A DNA stretch of 39,167 nucleotides from CAYZMH01 sp964479445 (GTDB taxonomy: Bacteria; Bacteroidota; Bacteroidia; Bacteroidales; GCA-2748055), in NCBI GenBank assembly GCA_964479445.1, contig CAYZMH010000018.1, positions 1-39,167 of the forward strand. Direction: 5' to 3'. This document shows positions 7,973 through 16,415 of this stretch, piece after piece. The notes beneath the pieces are model-generated. The model was not told where the DNA came from. It saw only the letters and a list, made by a program, of their open reading frames with translations, and did not search any database. The position numbers were made by a program, and so were the translations under genes. Position 1 is the first letter of the stretch. The number at the start of each line of letters is the position of its first letter.

Positions 7973-8854
7973 TCAATCTTTTCTTGTGCGCAGCAGGGGG
8001 AGCAGTACCGGGACCTCTTTCTGGTAAGACTCGTAACGGGGCCTTGTAGTGAGGATCTTTTGTTCCATCCACGGTATGGATATAAAAAGGAACATGAGGA
8101 GCATGGAGACAGGTGCTGCGATGGTCCAGAGATGCCCCGTTCCGGATCCATATCCGAACATCCATATTCCAAACCAGAACATGATTTCGCCCAGGTAGTT
8201 GGGGTGCCTGCACCGGGCCCATAATCCGTGGGATATAATTTCCCCCCGGTCTGCTTTGAGCTGCCTGAATTTTCGCAGTTGTCCGTCCGCCACCAGTTCC
8301 ATGGAAGTTCCTGAAATAGCCAGCAGGAAGCCGGCAATGAACCATGGATTCATATCCGTTGGCGATGCTTTCATGGCGTTGTAAACAGGGATCATGCAGA
8401 AGAAGACAATGAGGGTGGGGAAGAGGTGAATACCCCCGTAACTGACCAGCCAGTAAGCTCTCCTGAACCGCTGACGAAAATTACGGTACCTCCAGTCTTC
8501 ATGGGTCATTCCGTCCCAGTCCAGGGCCCAGTTGGTGGTGAGCCGGATGCTCCACAGGAAAAGGGCGAGCAGGAGAAGCAACAGGGGTACGGTGGCCTCC
8601 GCCCCGGTCACATTGAACCAGTAAATAGCCATCAGGGGCGGGATGACGCTCCAGTAGGGATCATACAAGCTGGAGTTATTCAGGGCCATGCTGGCTGCAA
8701 AGACAATGGTTGTGGCGAGTATGTCAGCCATGAAGAGGTTCCATGGAGGTGATGCCGAAGAGCTTTTTTCAAGGAACAGCCATCCACCCAGGATAGACAC
8801 GGCATAGGTTACCAGGACGATTAATAGTCCGGTTATTTTGTGAGGGTTTTTCAT
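7973..8854 (-). CDS. DUF1295 / steroid 5-alpha-reductase-like membrane protein
   Basis: 293 residues, mostly transmembrane helices, with the C-terminal methyltransferase/reductase-like signature LVADGQLRKFRQ, then ISHGLWARCRHPNYLGEI and MEQKILTTRPRYESYQKEV. This is the DUF1295 pattern related to isoprenylcysteine methyltransferase and 3-oxo-5-alpha-steroid 4-dehydrogenase folds. The substrate in bacteria is unknown. A longer frame begins at a TTG 18 codons upstream; I use ATG at 8854 because the extension is not conserved-looking (Cys-rich, no signal) and overlaps the promoter-like TATCTTTC at 8880-8873. Single gene between two oppositely placed terminators. Confidence 0.85.
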   Translation of the reverse strand: MKNPHKITGLLIVLVTYAVSILGGWLFLEKSSSASPPWNLFMADILATTIVFAASMALNNSSLYDPYWSVIPPLMAIYWFNVTGAEATVPLLLLLLALFLWSIRLTTNWALDWDGMTHEDWRYRNFRQRFRRAYWLVSYGGIHLFPTLIVFFCMIPVYNAMKASPTDMNPWFIAGFLLAISGTSMELVADGQLRKFRQLKADRGEIISHGLWARCRHPNYLGEIMFWFGIWMFGYGSGTGHLWTIAAPVSMLLMFLFISIPWMEQKILTTRPRYESYQKEVPVLLPLLRTRKD

Positions 8855-8886
8855 GGATCTGCAATGTGTCTCGAAAGATAGGAAAA

Positions 8887-8901
8887 AGTTGTCACACAAC
8901 T
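8887..8901. promoter_or_regulatory. Palindrome in the DUF1295 promoter
   Basis: AGTTGT-CAC-ACAACT, a perfect 6-3-6 inverted repeat. It covers the TTG that lies 17 bp from the -7-like box TATCTTTC (8880-8873, minus). Possible operator; the binding protein is unknown. Confidence 0.35.
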
Positions 8902-9088
8902 GGCACAAAAAAGTGGTCGGTGCAGCACAAATTGGCCTCTCAGGCAGCAGGGGCGTGGAGAGAAAGGTGATAGTGTGAAGAATTGCAGGTCTGTACTCTC
9001 ACAGCGGGTGGATCCGGTTATAAGCCAGCCATGCGATAAAGCACCGGTCTTCTCCGCCGGTTTAGGTTGCATAGCCGGATGATGAGTT
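8902..9088. other. Gene-free spacer with several small inverted repeats
   Basis: No convincing reading frame. Small hairpins are visible, for example CTGT...ACAG and, on the minus strand, ACCGG...CCGGT. CGGTGC (8918-8923) can pair with GCACCG (9041-9046) across about 117 nt. A structured RNA or leader is possible but not shown. Confidence 0.25.
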
Positions 9089-9123
9089 TAAAAAAAAGCC
9101 ACCTGGTTTATCCGGGTGGCTTT
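9089..9123 (-). terminator. Terminator of the ferredoxin gene
   Basis: On the minus strand GCCACCCGG-ATAAA-CCAGGTGGC followed by a run of eight T. Stem 9 bp with one mismatch, 26 nt past the ferredoxin stop. Confidence 0.9.
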
Positions 9124-9148
9124 AAAGATTAGATTTTTATCCGGGAAG

Positions 9149-9316
9149 CTATTCCGGTGAAATAGCCTCAACCGGGCATACATCTGCGCATGCACCGCAA
9201 TCGGTACAGAGTTCCGGATCGATGGTATAGATATCTCCTTCACTTATCGCTTCTACCGGGCATTCATCAATGCAAGTACCGCATGCTGTGCAGTCATCTG
9301 AAATTACATAAGCCAT
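9149..9316 (-). CDS. 2[4Fe-4S] ferredoxin
   Basis: A 55-residue bacterial-type ferredoxin with two complete cluster motifs, CTACGTCIDECP and CTDCGACADVCP (CxxCxxCxxxCP twice), each followed by VEAIS. It is a cytoplasmic low-potential electron carrier, probably serving pyruvate:ferredoxin oxidoreductase, Rnf or hydrogenase-type enzymes. None of these is in the window, so the partner is unknown. The start is ATG at 9316 (MAYVIS), which gives the canonical length; an upstream in-frame ATG would add nine unlikely residues. It has its own promoter and a strong terminator, so it is a monocistronic unit. Confidence 0.97.
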   Translation of the reverse strand: MAYVISDDCTACGTCIDECPVEAISEGDIYTIDPELCTDCGACADVCPVEAISPE

Positions 9317-9353
9317 TACTTTAGTATTTTTTGTGTGAATCAATTTGGATATG

Positions 9354-9361
9354 CAAATGTA
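9354..9361 (-). promoter_or_regulatory. -7 box of the ferredoxin promoter
   Basis: TACATTTG on the minus strand (perfect TAnnTTTG), 37 nt before the ATG. The place of the -33 element is taken by a palindrome (9380-9395). Confidence 0.6.
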
Positions 9362-9379
9362 ATTTCTTTTCCATGAAGT

Positions 9380-9395
9380 GGTACGGAACCGTACC
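9380..9395. promoter_or_regulatory. Palindromic operator candidate upstream of ferredoxin
   Basis: GGTACGGAACCGTACC is a perfect inverted repeat (7-bp arms, AA centre) 18 bp upstream of the -7 box and covering the expected -33 position, where no TTG is present. It could be an activator site replacing the -33 contact, or a repressor site. Confidence 0.45.
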
Positions 9396-9450
9396 CCATT
9401 GGATCTTTTTTAGAATCCGTTTAAATAATTGCAATCCCGGGCACAGCCGG

Positions 9451-10638
9451 TTACCTGAGGAATTGAACAGCCAGGTAAGACATGGCAGCGATCCCGGTTT
9501 TAAGGGCAGGTTCATAGGCCCTGAAGGTGGAGGTATGCAGGGCAGAGACATCTGTTTGTCCGGGTTCCCCTGTCCCGAAGCGGTAGAGCAGGGAGGGATA
9601 GGAGTGCGAATACCAGGCAAAATCCTCGGCGGTCATCCTGACATCCATATCCACCACCTTATCCTCACCGAGAAATTCCGAAGCGAAGGCGCGACCCTGC
9701 CGCGTGAGCTCCGGGTCGTTGAAGAGCACGGGGTATCCCTTTGCGATGGTGACCTCTGCGGAGCCGTTCATGCTCCCGGCGATCCCCTCCGAAATACGGG
9801 TGATCATCTGGTGAGCGCGGGACCGCCATGCTTCGTCCATGGTTCGGAAAGTTCCTTCCAGTTCGACATGATTGGGTATGACATTGACCGCCCCGTTGGC
9901 TGTTACTTTGCCAAATGAGATCACGGTCGGGATCTCCCTGGGGGCTTTGCGGTTGACCTCCTGTTGCAGGACGATCAGCAGTTGAGCGGCGATCAGCACG
10001 GGGTCGTTCACTTTCTCGGGGAGGGCCCCGTGGCCGCCTTTTCCGCGTATGGTAATATAGAGCTCATCGCTGGAGGCCATGTATTGTCCGGATTTAAACC
10101 CTACCCGGCCTGCTTCCATATCGGGGAGCACGTGCTGGGCAAGGATCACGTCGGGTTGTCTCTTTTTGAAAATGCCCTCTTCGAGCATCAGTTTGGCCCC
10201 CCCGGGTATTTTCTCTTCGGCAGGTTGAAAAATAAAAAGGACCGTTCCGCGTAAGCGATTCCTGGAGGAGTGCAGCAATTTAAGGACCCCCAGCATGCTG
10301 GCCATATGCATATCGTGCCCGCATGCGTGCATGATGCCCGGATTCGCCGAGGAAAATTCCAGTCCGGTCTCCTCCCAAATGGGAAGCGCGTCCATATCGG
10401 TACGCAGGGCGATGGTTTTGCCGGGCCCACCTTCCCCTTCAACGGTGGCTACGAATCCGTGGTTTACATAAGGGTATTCATATGATACACCCCACTTATC
10501 CAGCAGGTTCCGGATGAATGCCGAGGTCTCTTTCTCTTCGAAAGAGAGTTCGGGGTGCTGGTGGAGGTGCCTGCGAATCTCAACCACCTGGAGGTAGATG
10601 GCTTCCGTTTCTTCCCTGATGATCTTTTTCCATTCCAT
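9451..10638 (-). CDS. M20 family amidohydrolase (N-acyl amino acid / IAA-amino acid hydrolase type)
   Basis: 395 residues. The zinc motifs of the M20D subfamily are present: RTDMDALPIWEETG, then HACGHDMHMAS (metal ligand His and catalytic-side Asp) and FQPAEEKIPGGAKLM with the Glu-Glu pair. The dimerisation insert (VLQQEVNRKAPREIPTVISF) and the C-terminal TAEDFAWYSHSYPSLLYRFG follow. The family cleaves N-acyl groups from amino acids or peptides, usually in the cytoplasm; no signal peptide is seen. Exact substrate unknown. Its ATG lies 2 nt downstream of the stop of the 1093-residue gene, so both are in one operon. Confidence 0.92.
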   Translation of the reverse strand: MEWKKIIREETEAIYLQVVEIRRHLHQHPELSFEEKETSAFIRNLLDKWGVSYEYPYVNHGFVATVEGEGGPGKTIALRTDMDALPIWEETGLEFSSANPGIMHACGHDMHMASMLGVLKLLHSSRNRLRGTVLFIFQPAEEKIPGGAKLMLEEGIFKKRQPDVILAQHVLPDMEAGRVGFKSGQYMASSDELYITIRGKGGHGALPEKVNDPVLIAAQLLIVLQQEVNRKAPREIPTVISFGKVTANGAVNVIPNHVELEGTFRTMDEAWRSRAHQMITRISEGIAGSMNGSAEVTIAKGYPVLFNDPELTRQGRAFASEFLGEDKVVDMDVRMTAEDFAWYSHSYPSLLYRFGTGEPGQTDVSALHTSTFRAYEPALKTGIAAMSYLAVQFLR

Positions 10639-10640
10639 GA

Positions 10641-13600
10641 TCAGAAATCCAAGCTTAGTGAAAAATAGAATACTCGTGGTTGCACCTGCATGTTTTCGAT
10701 TCCCCAGGCCCAGTCGAGGCGCACGAAATAGCCGAACACCCGGCTCCGCAATCCTACCCCGTAGCCGGCAATGATGGGTGACCGGTTGGAGTTGATGGTC
10801 ACTTTGATAGGGTAGTTCTCCACCACCTCGGTGTCCCAGGCATTTTTACCGGTATAGGGGTGCAGTCCGGTCCAGGCTGATCCCACATCGGCAAACCCGA
10901 CAACCTGGAAGTTGTTCAGGAAGCTGGAGCTGAGCGGGTGATTGGCAAAATACCGGATCACGGGCCACCTGATCTCGCTGTTGATGAGGGCAAAATTATT
11001 ACCATTCCGGATGTTTTGCGAGAATCCCCTCATGTTGGTGGCGATAGCCTGGTAGGCGTAGTTCCTGGAATAATCGATATCCACGTCCTGGTTGAAGGTA
11101 GGGAACTGGTTGGGGAAAAAGTTGGTCCAGTTATCCACTCCGCCCAGGTAGTAGATAAGCGGACTCCTGCCGAAAGAGGTGCTTCCCGCGAAGCGGTTTG
11201 CCCAGATGAGGGTTCGGTGAATTTTGGTGTAGTGCCGGAAATCGGCTCCCAGTACGTAGAGATCCGACTGCTCGGCGTTGATCTGTTTGTAGGCTTCACC
11301 AAAGACTTTGAACCGGGTGCCGCTGTAGAGGTTGGTGCCCAGGTAGCGGGTGTTGTCAAAAATCAGTTCCAGTTTGAGTCCGCCCCACACCTTGACGCGG
11401 TTTTCCTCGGTAAGATTGGACAGGTCGGTGGAAAGAAATACCGAGTTGTCGTGCCGGAAACTGGCGGTGCCTTTCAGGGCAAGGACCTGGCTGAAGGGGT
11501 ATTTGAGCGAACCAAGCAATTCGTGGGTGTAGTTTTTGATCAGGGAGGTCTCCGACTGGCTTTTGAATACCTGGCGGTGAAAGATCAATTGCTGGTCGAG
11601 CCGGTTTTTCAGGTTTTCAAAACTGAGCAGGTATTCGTTGGAGTCGAAATCGGTGGCAAAACGCACGCCCCCGACCAGCCGGTAATCCTCAAAGAGATCA
11701 TTTGCCCCCACTTTAAAGAGCAGGTTCAGTCCGGGATTATAATAGAAGGCCCCGCCGGTGAAGGCCTGGTAAGAGGCATTCAGGAAGCTGAAATCGACCT
11801 GGTTGACCAGTTCGTCGGGGTAGAACGCGGTGCGGTAGTCGATATACACGCGGGGCTGACTGGAAGCTGTATCCATAACCAGGTTGAGGTTTCTTTCCCT
11901 GAGCTGGTTGTTGTAATACTTCACCTTCTCCCGTTCGAAGATGTAGCGGTCGATATCGATCTCAAATTCCTGCAGCTGTATGGTGTCCCCGTCATAGATC
12001 AGCCGGTTGTCGGATATATCGTTCATCGAGATGACTTTGCGCTCGATGTGGTGAAGAGAATCTTCGGTCCGGAGCCGGTCGACGTGGCGGTTCCGGTACT
12101 CCGTATTTTCCAGTTTGCTGCCATGTGAGCGTGAGAAATCGGCCGGATAGGTATACATGTGATACCGGTCATCGTGGTATATAATCTCGGCTATATCGTT
12201 GGTCTCCGGATTGTAATCATGTTCAAGGATATTCCGGTTGTAGTTGGTCAGCGGATAGCTGTTAGCAAAATACCGGTAATGGATCGTAGTGTCGATATAG
12301 GCCACGGTGCTGTCATATTCAGCGAAGTACCGGTTGATGATCCCATTTTTGTCACTGAGGTACATAAACTGGTCGTCGCCTTTATAGAGGGGATCTTCGT
12401 GGTTGATATACCTGCCTTCGGAGATCTTGCGAAGTATGCTGCTCTTATTGGCATAGTCATACACATATACAGCGGTAGCTGTCGTGGTGTTATTTTCCGG
12501 CTCCACATCGGGCTGGTAGAGGGTATCGGAACGCCGGTTGGAAATGAAGGAGATCGATTCCATGCCGTTGATGAACCGGGGTTCAAAATCGTCGGCCAGG
12601 TCATCGGTGATTCGTTCGTTGGTGGAGGCTGCGATGTCGTGCACCCAGATGTCGGTCTGACCGTTCACCACGGCTGAAAATACGATCTTCCGCTTATCGG
12701 GTGAGAAATTCATACTCAGGATCTTTTCAAAAAAGAGGAGTCTGCGCGTGGTAAGATCGCCGGTGGTCAGGTTATAAAAGTTGATCCGCAGCAAGCCCTT
12801 CTCTTCCGTGACGTATCCCAGTATTTCGCTCGTTGGGTGCCAGCCCAGCACCGGGAAGGAGTAATCCTGTTCCTGGTCCAGTTTGTGTCCGCCTTTATCG
12901 ATCTTATCCCGTTTGCCGGTTCGGGTATCACGGATCCAGATCTTATATTTGCCCATGTGGTTGGTGACATAGGCGATATGGCGGCCGTCCGGACTGATCC
13001 TGATGTTCTGGTAGACCCTGTCTTTCCGGGGTTTTTTCAGACGTTGGTGTTCGGGGGGTACTTCTCCCCGTTCCTCCGATACGGTGTACATCCCCAGGTA
13101 GTAGGCGGTCCAGTCCACCGATATATCTTTCAGTTTTTGTCCGAGTACATACTGGAAGCCTGCCTCGGCGCTTTTATTGACCCTGGTGATATAGAGGATC
13201 TGCGGAATAATAGCTGCCCCGTAAAGATCGGCGATATATTTCCAGAGGGAGTGGCCGGCATACACAGCGTCTTCATCGGTCAGCCGCACCAACCTTTCAT
13301 ACTTACCCGAGATGATCCCGTCCTTGACCCGGTTTTCCATTTGATAATTCCACGGGTTGGAGACAAATGAAACAAGACCCTCCAGGTACCAGTCGGGTAA
13401 ATTGATGGTGGTCGTTGAGGTGATGTTGGCCCTTACCCCGGTACCATACATGAACTCATTGATCAACACCCTGGCAATGGCGGCCCTGATCTGCCGCTCC
13501 AGTTTCATATGGTCCCCTTCGAAATAGATGGCCACTTTGTTCTGCAGGATCCTGGTAGTGCCGCCCGTGTTGTACTGATCGTTTTTTGACTGAAGGCCGA

Positions 13601-13922
13601 TATTGCTCTGTCTGAAATCAGACATTTTATTGTAGCAGATAAAGATCAGGCGCTGCTCAATCTCATAATCGAAGAAGCGCTCGATCAGGGGAAGCTCCTT
13701 CTCTACGAAATCGGCCACGTAGAGTGAAAGGTCTGTTCCGTTTTCATACGAATAGACGTCATACCGGTTGAACCGGTAGAATTTCCAGTATTCCGAGGTA
13801 TACTGCACCCGGTTTTTACCAAACGACATTTGCATGCCGTTATAAAACTGACCCTGCACCGTAAGGGTTGATGCAAGGATCAGGGAAATCATCCACACCC
13901 GGTATTTCATTCCGTTCGCCAT
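10641..13922 (-). CDS. Large envelope protein: degenerate peptidase-MA-like domain, PD40 beta-propeller and C-terminal outer-membrane barrel
   Basis: 1093 residues with a signal peptide (VWMISLILASTLTVQGQ; ATG at 13922, or the one four codons on). Residues about 30-290 resemble the gluzincin peptidase-MA fold: LPDWYLEGLVSF (175-186) matches the conserved second-glutamate helix, but the preceding helix reads RAAIARVLINEF, without HExxH, so proteolysis is unlikely. Residues about 300-560 hold TolB-type WD40/PD40 blades (ISPDGRHIAYVTNHMGKYKI, NFSPDKRKIVFSA, RFINGMESISFISNRR). The C-terminal ~400 residues are barrel strands ending VFYFSLSLDF with a Phe terminus and GYGVGLRSRVFGYFVRLDWA, like Omp85/surface-antigen barrels. 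Often annotated loosely as TolB-like. Possible roles are peptide or protein handling at the outer membrane; unproven. Operon with the M20 gene. Confidence 0.85.
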   Translation of the reverse strand: MANGMKYRVWMISLILASTLTVQGQFYNGMQMSFGKNRVQYTSEYWKFYRFNRYDVYSYENGTDLSLYVADFVEKELPLIERFFDYEIEQRLIFICYNKMSDFRQSNIGLQSKNDQYNTGGTTRILQNKVAIYFEGDHMKLERQIRAAIARVLINEFMYGTGVRANITSTTTINLPDWYLEGLVSFVSNPWNYQMENRVKDGIISGKYERLVRLTDEDAVYAGHSLWKYIADLYGAAIIPQILYITRVNKSAEAGFQYVLGQKLKDISVDWTAYYLGMYTVSEERGEVPPEHQRLKKPRKDRVYQNIRISPDGRHIAYVTNHMGKYKIWIRDTRTGKRDKIDKGGHKLDQEQDYSFPVLGWHPTSEILGYVTEEKGLLRINFYNLTTGDLTTRRLLFFEKILSMNFSPDKRKIVFSAVVNGQTDIWVHDIAASTNERITDDLADDFEPRFINGMESISFISNRRSDTLYQPDVEPENNTTTATAVYVYDYANKSSILRKISEGRYINHEDPLYKGDDQFMYLSDKNGIINRYFAEYDSTVAYIDTTIHYRYFANSYPLTNYNRNILEHDYNPETNDIAEIIYHDDRYHMYTYPADFSRSHGSKLENTEYRNRHVDRLRTEDSLHHIERKVISMNDISDNRLIYDGDTIQLQEFEIDIDRYIFEREKVKYYNNQLRERNLNLVMDTASSQPRVYIDYRTAFYPDELVNQVDFSFLNASYQAFTGGAFYYNPGLNLLFKVGANDLFEDYRLVGGVRFATDFDSNEYLLSFENLKNRLDQQLIFHRQVFKSQSETSLIKNYTHELLGSLKYPFSQVLALKGTASFRHDNSVFLSTDLSNLTEENRVKVWGGLKLELIFDNTRYLGTNLYSGTRFKVFGEAYKQINAEQSDLYVLGADFRHYTKIHRTLIWANRFAGSTSFGRSPLIYYLGGVDNWTNFFPNQFPTFNQDVDIDYSRNYAYQAIATNMRGFSQNIRNGNNFALINSEIRWPVIRYFANHPLSSSFLNNFQVVGFADVGSAWTGLHPYTGKNAWDTEVVENYPIKVTINSNRSPIIAGYGVGLRSRVFGYFVRLDWAWGIENMQVQPRVFYFSLSLDF

Positions 13923-13968
13923 ACTTTCTCAGTGGCTAAAATTAAACATTATTCATGAACCCCATGTT

Positions 13969-13976
13969 CAAATGTA
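13969..13976 (-). promoter_or_regulatory. -7 box for the 1093-residue protein / M20 operon
   Basis: TACATTTG on the minus strand, perfect TAnnTTTG, about 47 nt before the ATG. No clear -33 TTG. Confidence 0.45.
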
Positions 13977-14040
13977 GCATCCGATTTTTGAAGGTTGAAA
14001 GAATTGGAGGAAAATGCAACCTATTAGCGGATATTTACGT

Positions 14041-14048
14041 TATTTTTG
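14041..14048 (+). promoter_or_regulatory. -7 box for the DUF1573 gene
   Basis: TATTTTTG, perfect TAnnTTTG, 22 nt before the ATG; the -33 element is weak. Confidence 0.5.
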
Positions 14049-14070
14049 TACGGATTGAAAATTCAGAGTT

Positions 14071-15162
14071 ATGAGATATTTACTTACATATACCATGTTA
14101 TTTGCCCTGGTGGTGTCTGGCTTTGCCCAGACAAAGGGGGCGAAGATATCGTTCGAAGAGACCCAGTATGCCTTCGGTAAGATCAAAGAGCAGGACGGGA
14201 AGGTGACGCACCGGTTTGAATTTGTCAACACCGGGGGGAGTCCGCTTATTATCCACAATGTAACGGCCACATGCGGTTGTACCGCCTCCGACTGGACACG
14301 ACAGCCTGTAGCGCCGGGAGAATCGGGCTATGTGGATGCTACCTATAACCCGGCCGGAAGACCGGGCGCCTTCCGCAAATACGTGACGGTGATCTCCAAT
14401 TCCAATCCGGGAAATGTCCGCCTCAGTTTTTCGGGTGAGGTGATTCCCAAACCCCGGAGTATCGAGGAGGTTTACCGCTATGGTATGGGTCCGTTGCGCC
14501 TGAAGTCCAACCACCTCTCCTTCGGCAATGTGAAGCATACCGCTACCAAGAAAGCACGGATCGAAGTGATCAATAATTCCGGTGAAGTGATTAACATGGG
14601 ATTTCAGCGGGTTCCGGCCCATGTGGATATTCAATTTGTTCCCTCGACGCTGAAGCCCGGGGAGAAGGGAGAGGTTATCGCCAGTTTTGATGCAGCGTCC
14701 AAGAATGACTGGGGATTTGTCATTGACCGGGTCAACGTGGAAATAGGCGGGGAGTCGGCCCGGAATTACCGGCTGGTGATGAGCGCCAACATAGAAGAGG
14801 ATTTTTCGGCTTATACGTCCAAAGAGCTTGCCAATGCACCGGTGCTCAAAGTGGATGATCCCGAGTTCCGGTTCGGCAAGTTGAAACAGGGTGAGAAGGT
14901 GGAACACAACTTTGTGCTGACCAACGAAGGGGAGTCTGATCTGATCATTCGGAAATTACGCGCCAGCTGCGGGTGCACCGCTGTGCAACCCGAGAAAAAA
15001 GTGATTGGTCCGGGTGAATCGGTTAAGATAAAAACCATCTTCAACTCTGCCGGGAAGGTGGGCAACCAGAATAAGACCATTACGATTATCACCAACGACC
15101 CACAGAAGAGCAAAAGAATCCTGTGGATCAAGGGGGAAGTGGTAAGGAAAAGCCGGCCGTAA
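14071..15162 (+). CDS. Secreted DUF1573 protein with two DUF1573 domains
   Basis: 363 residues with a signal peptide (MRYLLTYTMLFALVVSGFAQ). Two copies of the DUF1573 immunoglobulin-like fold (ASPM-SPD-2-Hydin type) are visible: residues about 27-130 with ITNxGxxPL-type FVNTGGSPLIIHNVTATCGC and 250-360 with LTNEGESDLIIRKLRASCGC. Each has the hallmark SCGCT/TCGCT turn and a following PVAPGES / VIGPGES strand. A degenerate third beta unit lies between them. DUF1573 proteins are widespread and of unknown function in Bacteroidota; they are thought to be periplasmic or surface scaffolds. Divergent from the 1093-residue gene. Confidence 0.9.
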   Translation: MRYLLTYTMLFALVVSGFAQTKGAKISFEETQYAFGKIKEQDGKVTHRFEFVNTGGSPLIIHNVTATCGCTASDWTRQPVAPGESGYVDATYNPAGRPGAFRKYVTVISNSNPGNVRLSFSGEVIPKPRSIEEVYRYGMGPLRLKSNHLSFGNVKHTATKKARIEVINNSGEVINMGFQRVPAHVDIQFVPSTLKPGEKGEVIASFDAASKNDWGFVIDRVNVEIGGESARNYRLVMSANIEEDFSAYTSKELANAPVLKVDDPEFRFGKLKQGEKVEHNFVLTNEGESDLIIRKLRASCGCTAVQPEKKVIGPGESVKIKTIFNSAGKVGNQNKTITIITNDPQKSKRILWIKGEVVRKSRP

Positions 15163-15242
15163 TGTTGTTCGATTCGGATCCGTGAATGGGTGCGGGTCTT
15201 TCTGTCATTAAATAATCCCTGCCTTTGCAGGAAACAGCTGCA

Positions 15243-16337
15243 ATGTCAGATAAGAAATCCAGGAAAAGTACATTGAGTGTGACGGGTGGAGTGGATCAAC
15301 CCTCTTCGGTAAACCGGAAGGCGATTGAAAAATTCCGGAAAGCACGCACCGGCCTGCCTTCTCCAGGCGAGTGGGTAGAGCGATTGAGGTCTGGTGACCG
15401 CTCATTGCTCAGTAAGGCCATAACGCTTGTTGAGAGTTCACTGGACGAACACCAGGCCGTTGCCCAGGAGTTGATCCGCCTCAGCCTGCCCTATGCCGGG
15501 AACTCCCTGCGCGTTGGCATCACCGGGGTTCCAGGGGCCGGTAAAAGCACCTTTATCGAGTCATTCGGAACCCACCTTACCGGGAAGAAGCACAGGCTGG
15601 CGGTTTTAGCCATTGATCCGAGCAGTTCGCGATCCAGCGGTAGTATCCTCGGGGACAAAACCCGCATGCCCGATTTGTCGTCCGACCCCCGGGCCTTCAT
15701 ACGGCCGTCTCCTTCCGGAGGTTCCCTGGGCGGAGTGGCCCGCAAAACCCGCGAATCGATCATCCTGTGTGAAGCAGCCGGGTACGATATCATCATCGTC
15801 GAGACTGTAGGGGTCGGACAATCGGAAACGGCAGTCCATTCCATGGTGGATTTCTTCCTGCTTCTGATGATCCCCGGTGCGGGTGATGAATTGCAGGGAA
15901 TGAAACGCGGTATTATGGAGATGGCTGATGCCATTGCGATTAACAAGGCTGACGGGGACAATATCGATGCCGCAAACCGGGCCCGCTCTGAATTTGCCAA
16001 TGCCCTGCACCTATTTCCCCTGCCCCTTTCGGGCTGGCCACCCAGGGTCAAAACCTGTTCTTCAGTGGAAGGAGTGGGTATCCGGGAGATATGGAAATTG
16101 ATTCTTGATTACAAAAGGCACAGCACGGGGAACGGTTTCTTCAAACAACGAAGAGCCAATCAGGCAACCTACTGGATGCATGAGACGATACGTGAACGGA
16201 TTCAACAGCGCTTCTTTTCGCAGCCTGGAGTTTCCGGTCAGATCAGCGAACTTGAGAAGGCCGTCCTCCGGGATGAACTGAGCTCTTTCCAGGCAGCTGC
16301 GCAGTTGCTGGAACGCTTCTTCCCAGGTAAAAAATAG
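15243..16337 (+). CDS. meaB: Methylmalonyl-CoA mutase-associated GTPase MeaB
   Basis: 364 residues, G3E-type P-loop GTPase of the MeaB/ArgK family. Walker A GVPGAGKS lies at 95-102, then LAIDPSSSRSSGSILGDKTR (switch region), FIRPSPSGGSLGGVARKTR, the Walker B-like IIVETVGVGQSE and the guanine motif NKADGDN. A C-terminal dimerisation arm follows (about 310-364). MeaB protects and reloads adenosylcobalamin in methylmalonyl-CoA mutase; the mutase genes are not in this window. The frame extends six codons to a TTG, but I chose ATG at 15243. A -7-like TGCCTTTG lies at 15220-15227. A weak hairpin (16337-16355) without a T run follows the stop. Confidence 0.95.
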   Translation: MSDKKSRKSTLSVTGGVDQPSSVNRKAIEKFRKARTGLPSPGEWVERLRSGDRSLLSKAITLVESSLDEHQAVAQELIRLSLPYAGNSLRVGITGVPGAGKSTFIESFGTHLTGKKHRLAVLAIDPSSSRSSGSILGDKTRMPDLSSDPRAFIRPSPSGGSLGGVARKTRESIILCEAAGYDIIIVETVGVGQSETAVHSMVDFFLLLMIPGAGDELQGMKRGIMEMADAIAINKADGDNIDAANRARSEFANALHLFPLPLSGWPPRVKTCSSVEGVGIREIWKLILDYKRHSTGNGFFKQRRANQATYWMHETIRERIQQRFFSQPGVSGQISELEKAVLRDELSSFQAAAQLLERFFPGKK

Positions 16338-16415
16338 GAATCATTTTTCGATTCCGTGTACCACAGCATTAGAAAAGTTTGTATTATTGTGATTCAAATT
16401 TCTACATATTGATAT

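Noticed and set aside
10938..12128. 396-codon plus-strand frame inside the 1093-residue gene
   Set aside because: Antisense shadow produced by high GC and codon bias; the opposite frame has clear domains.
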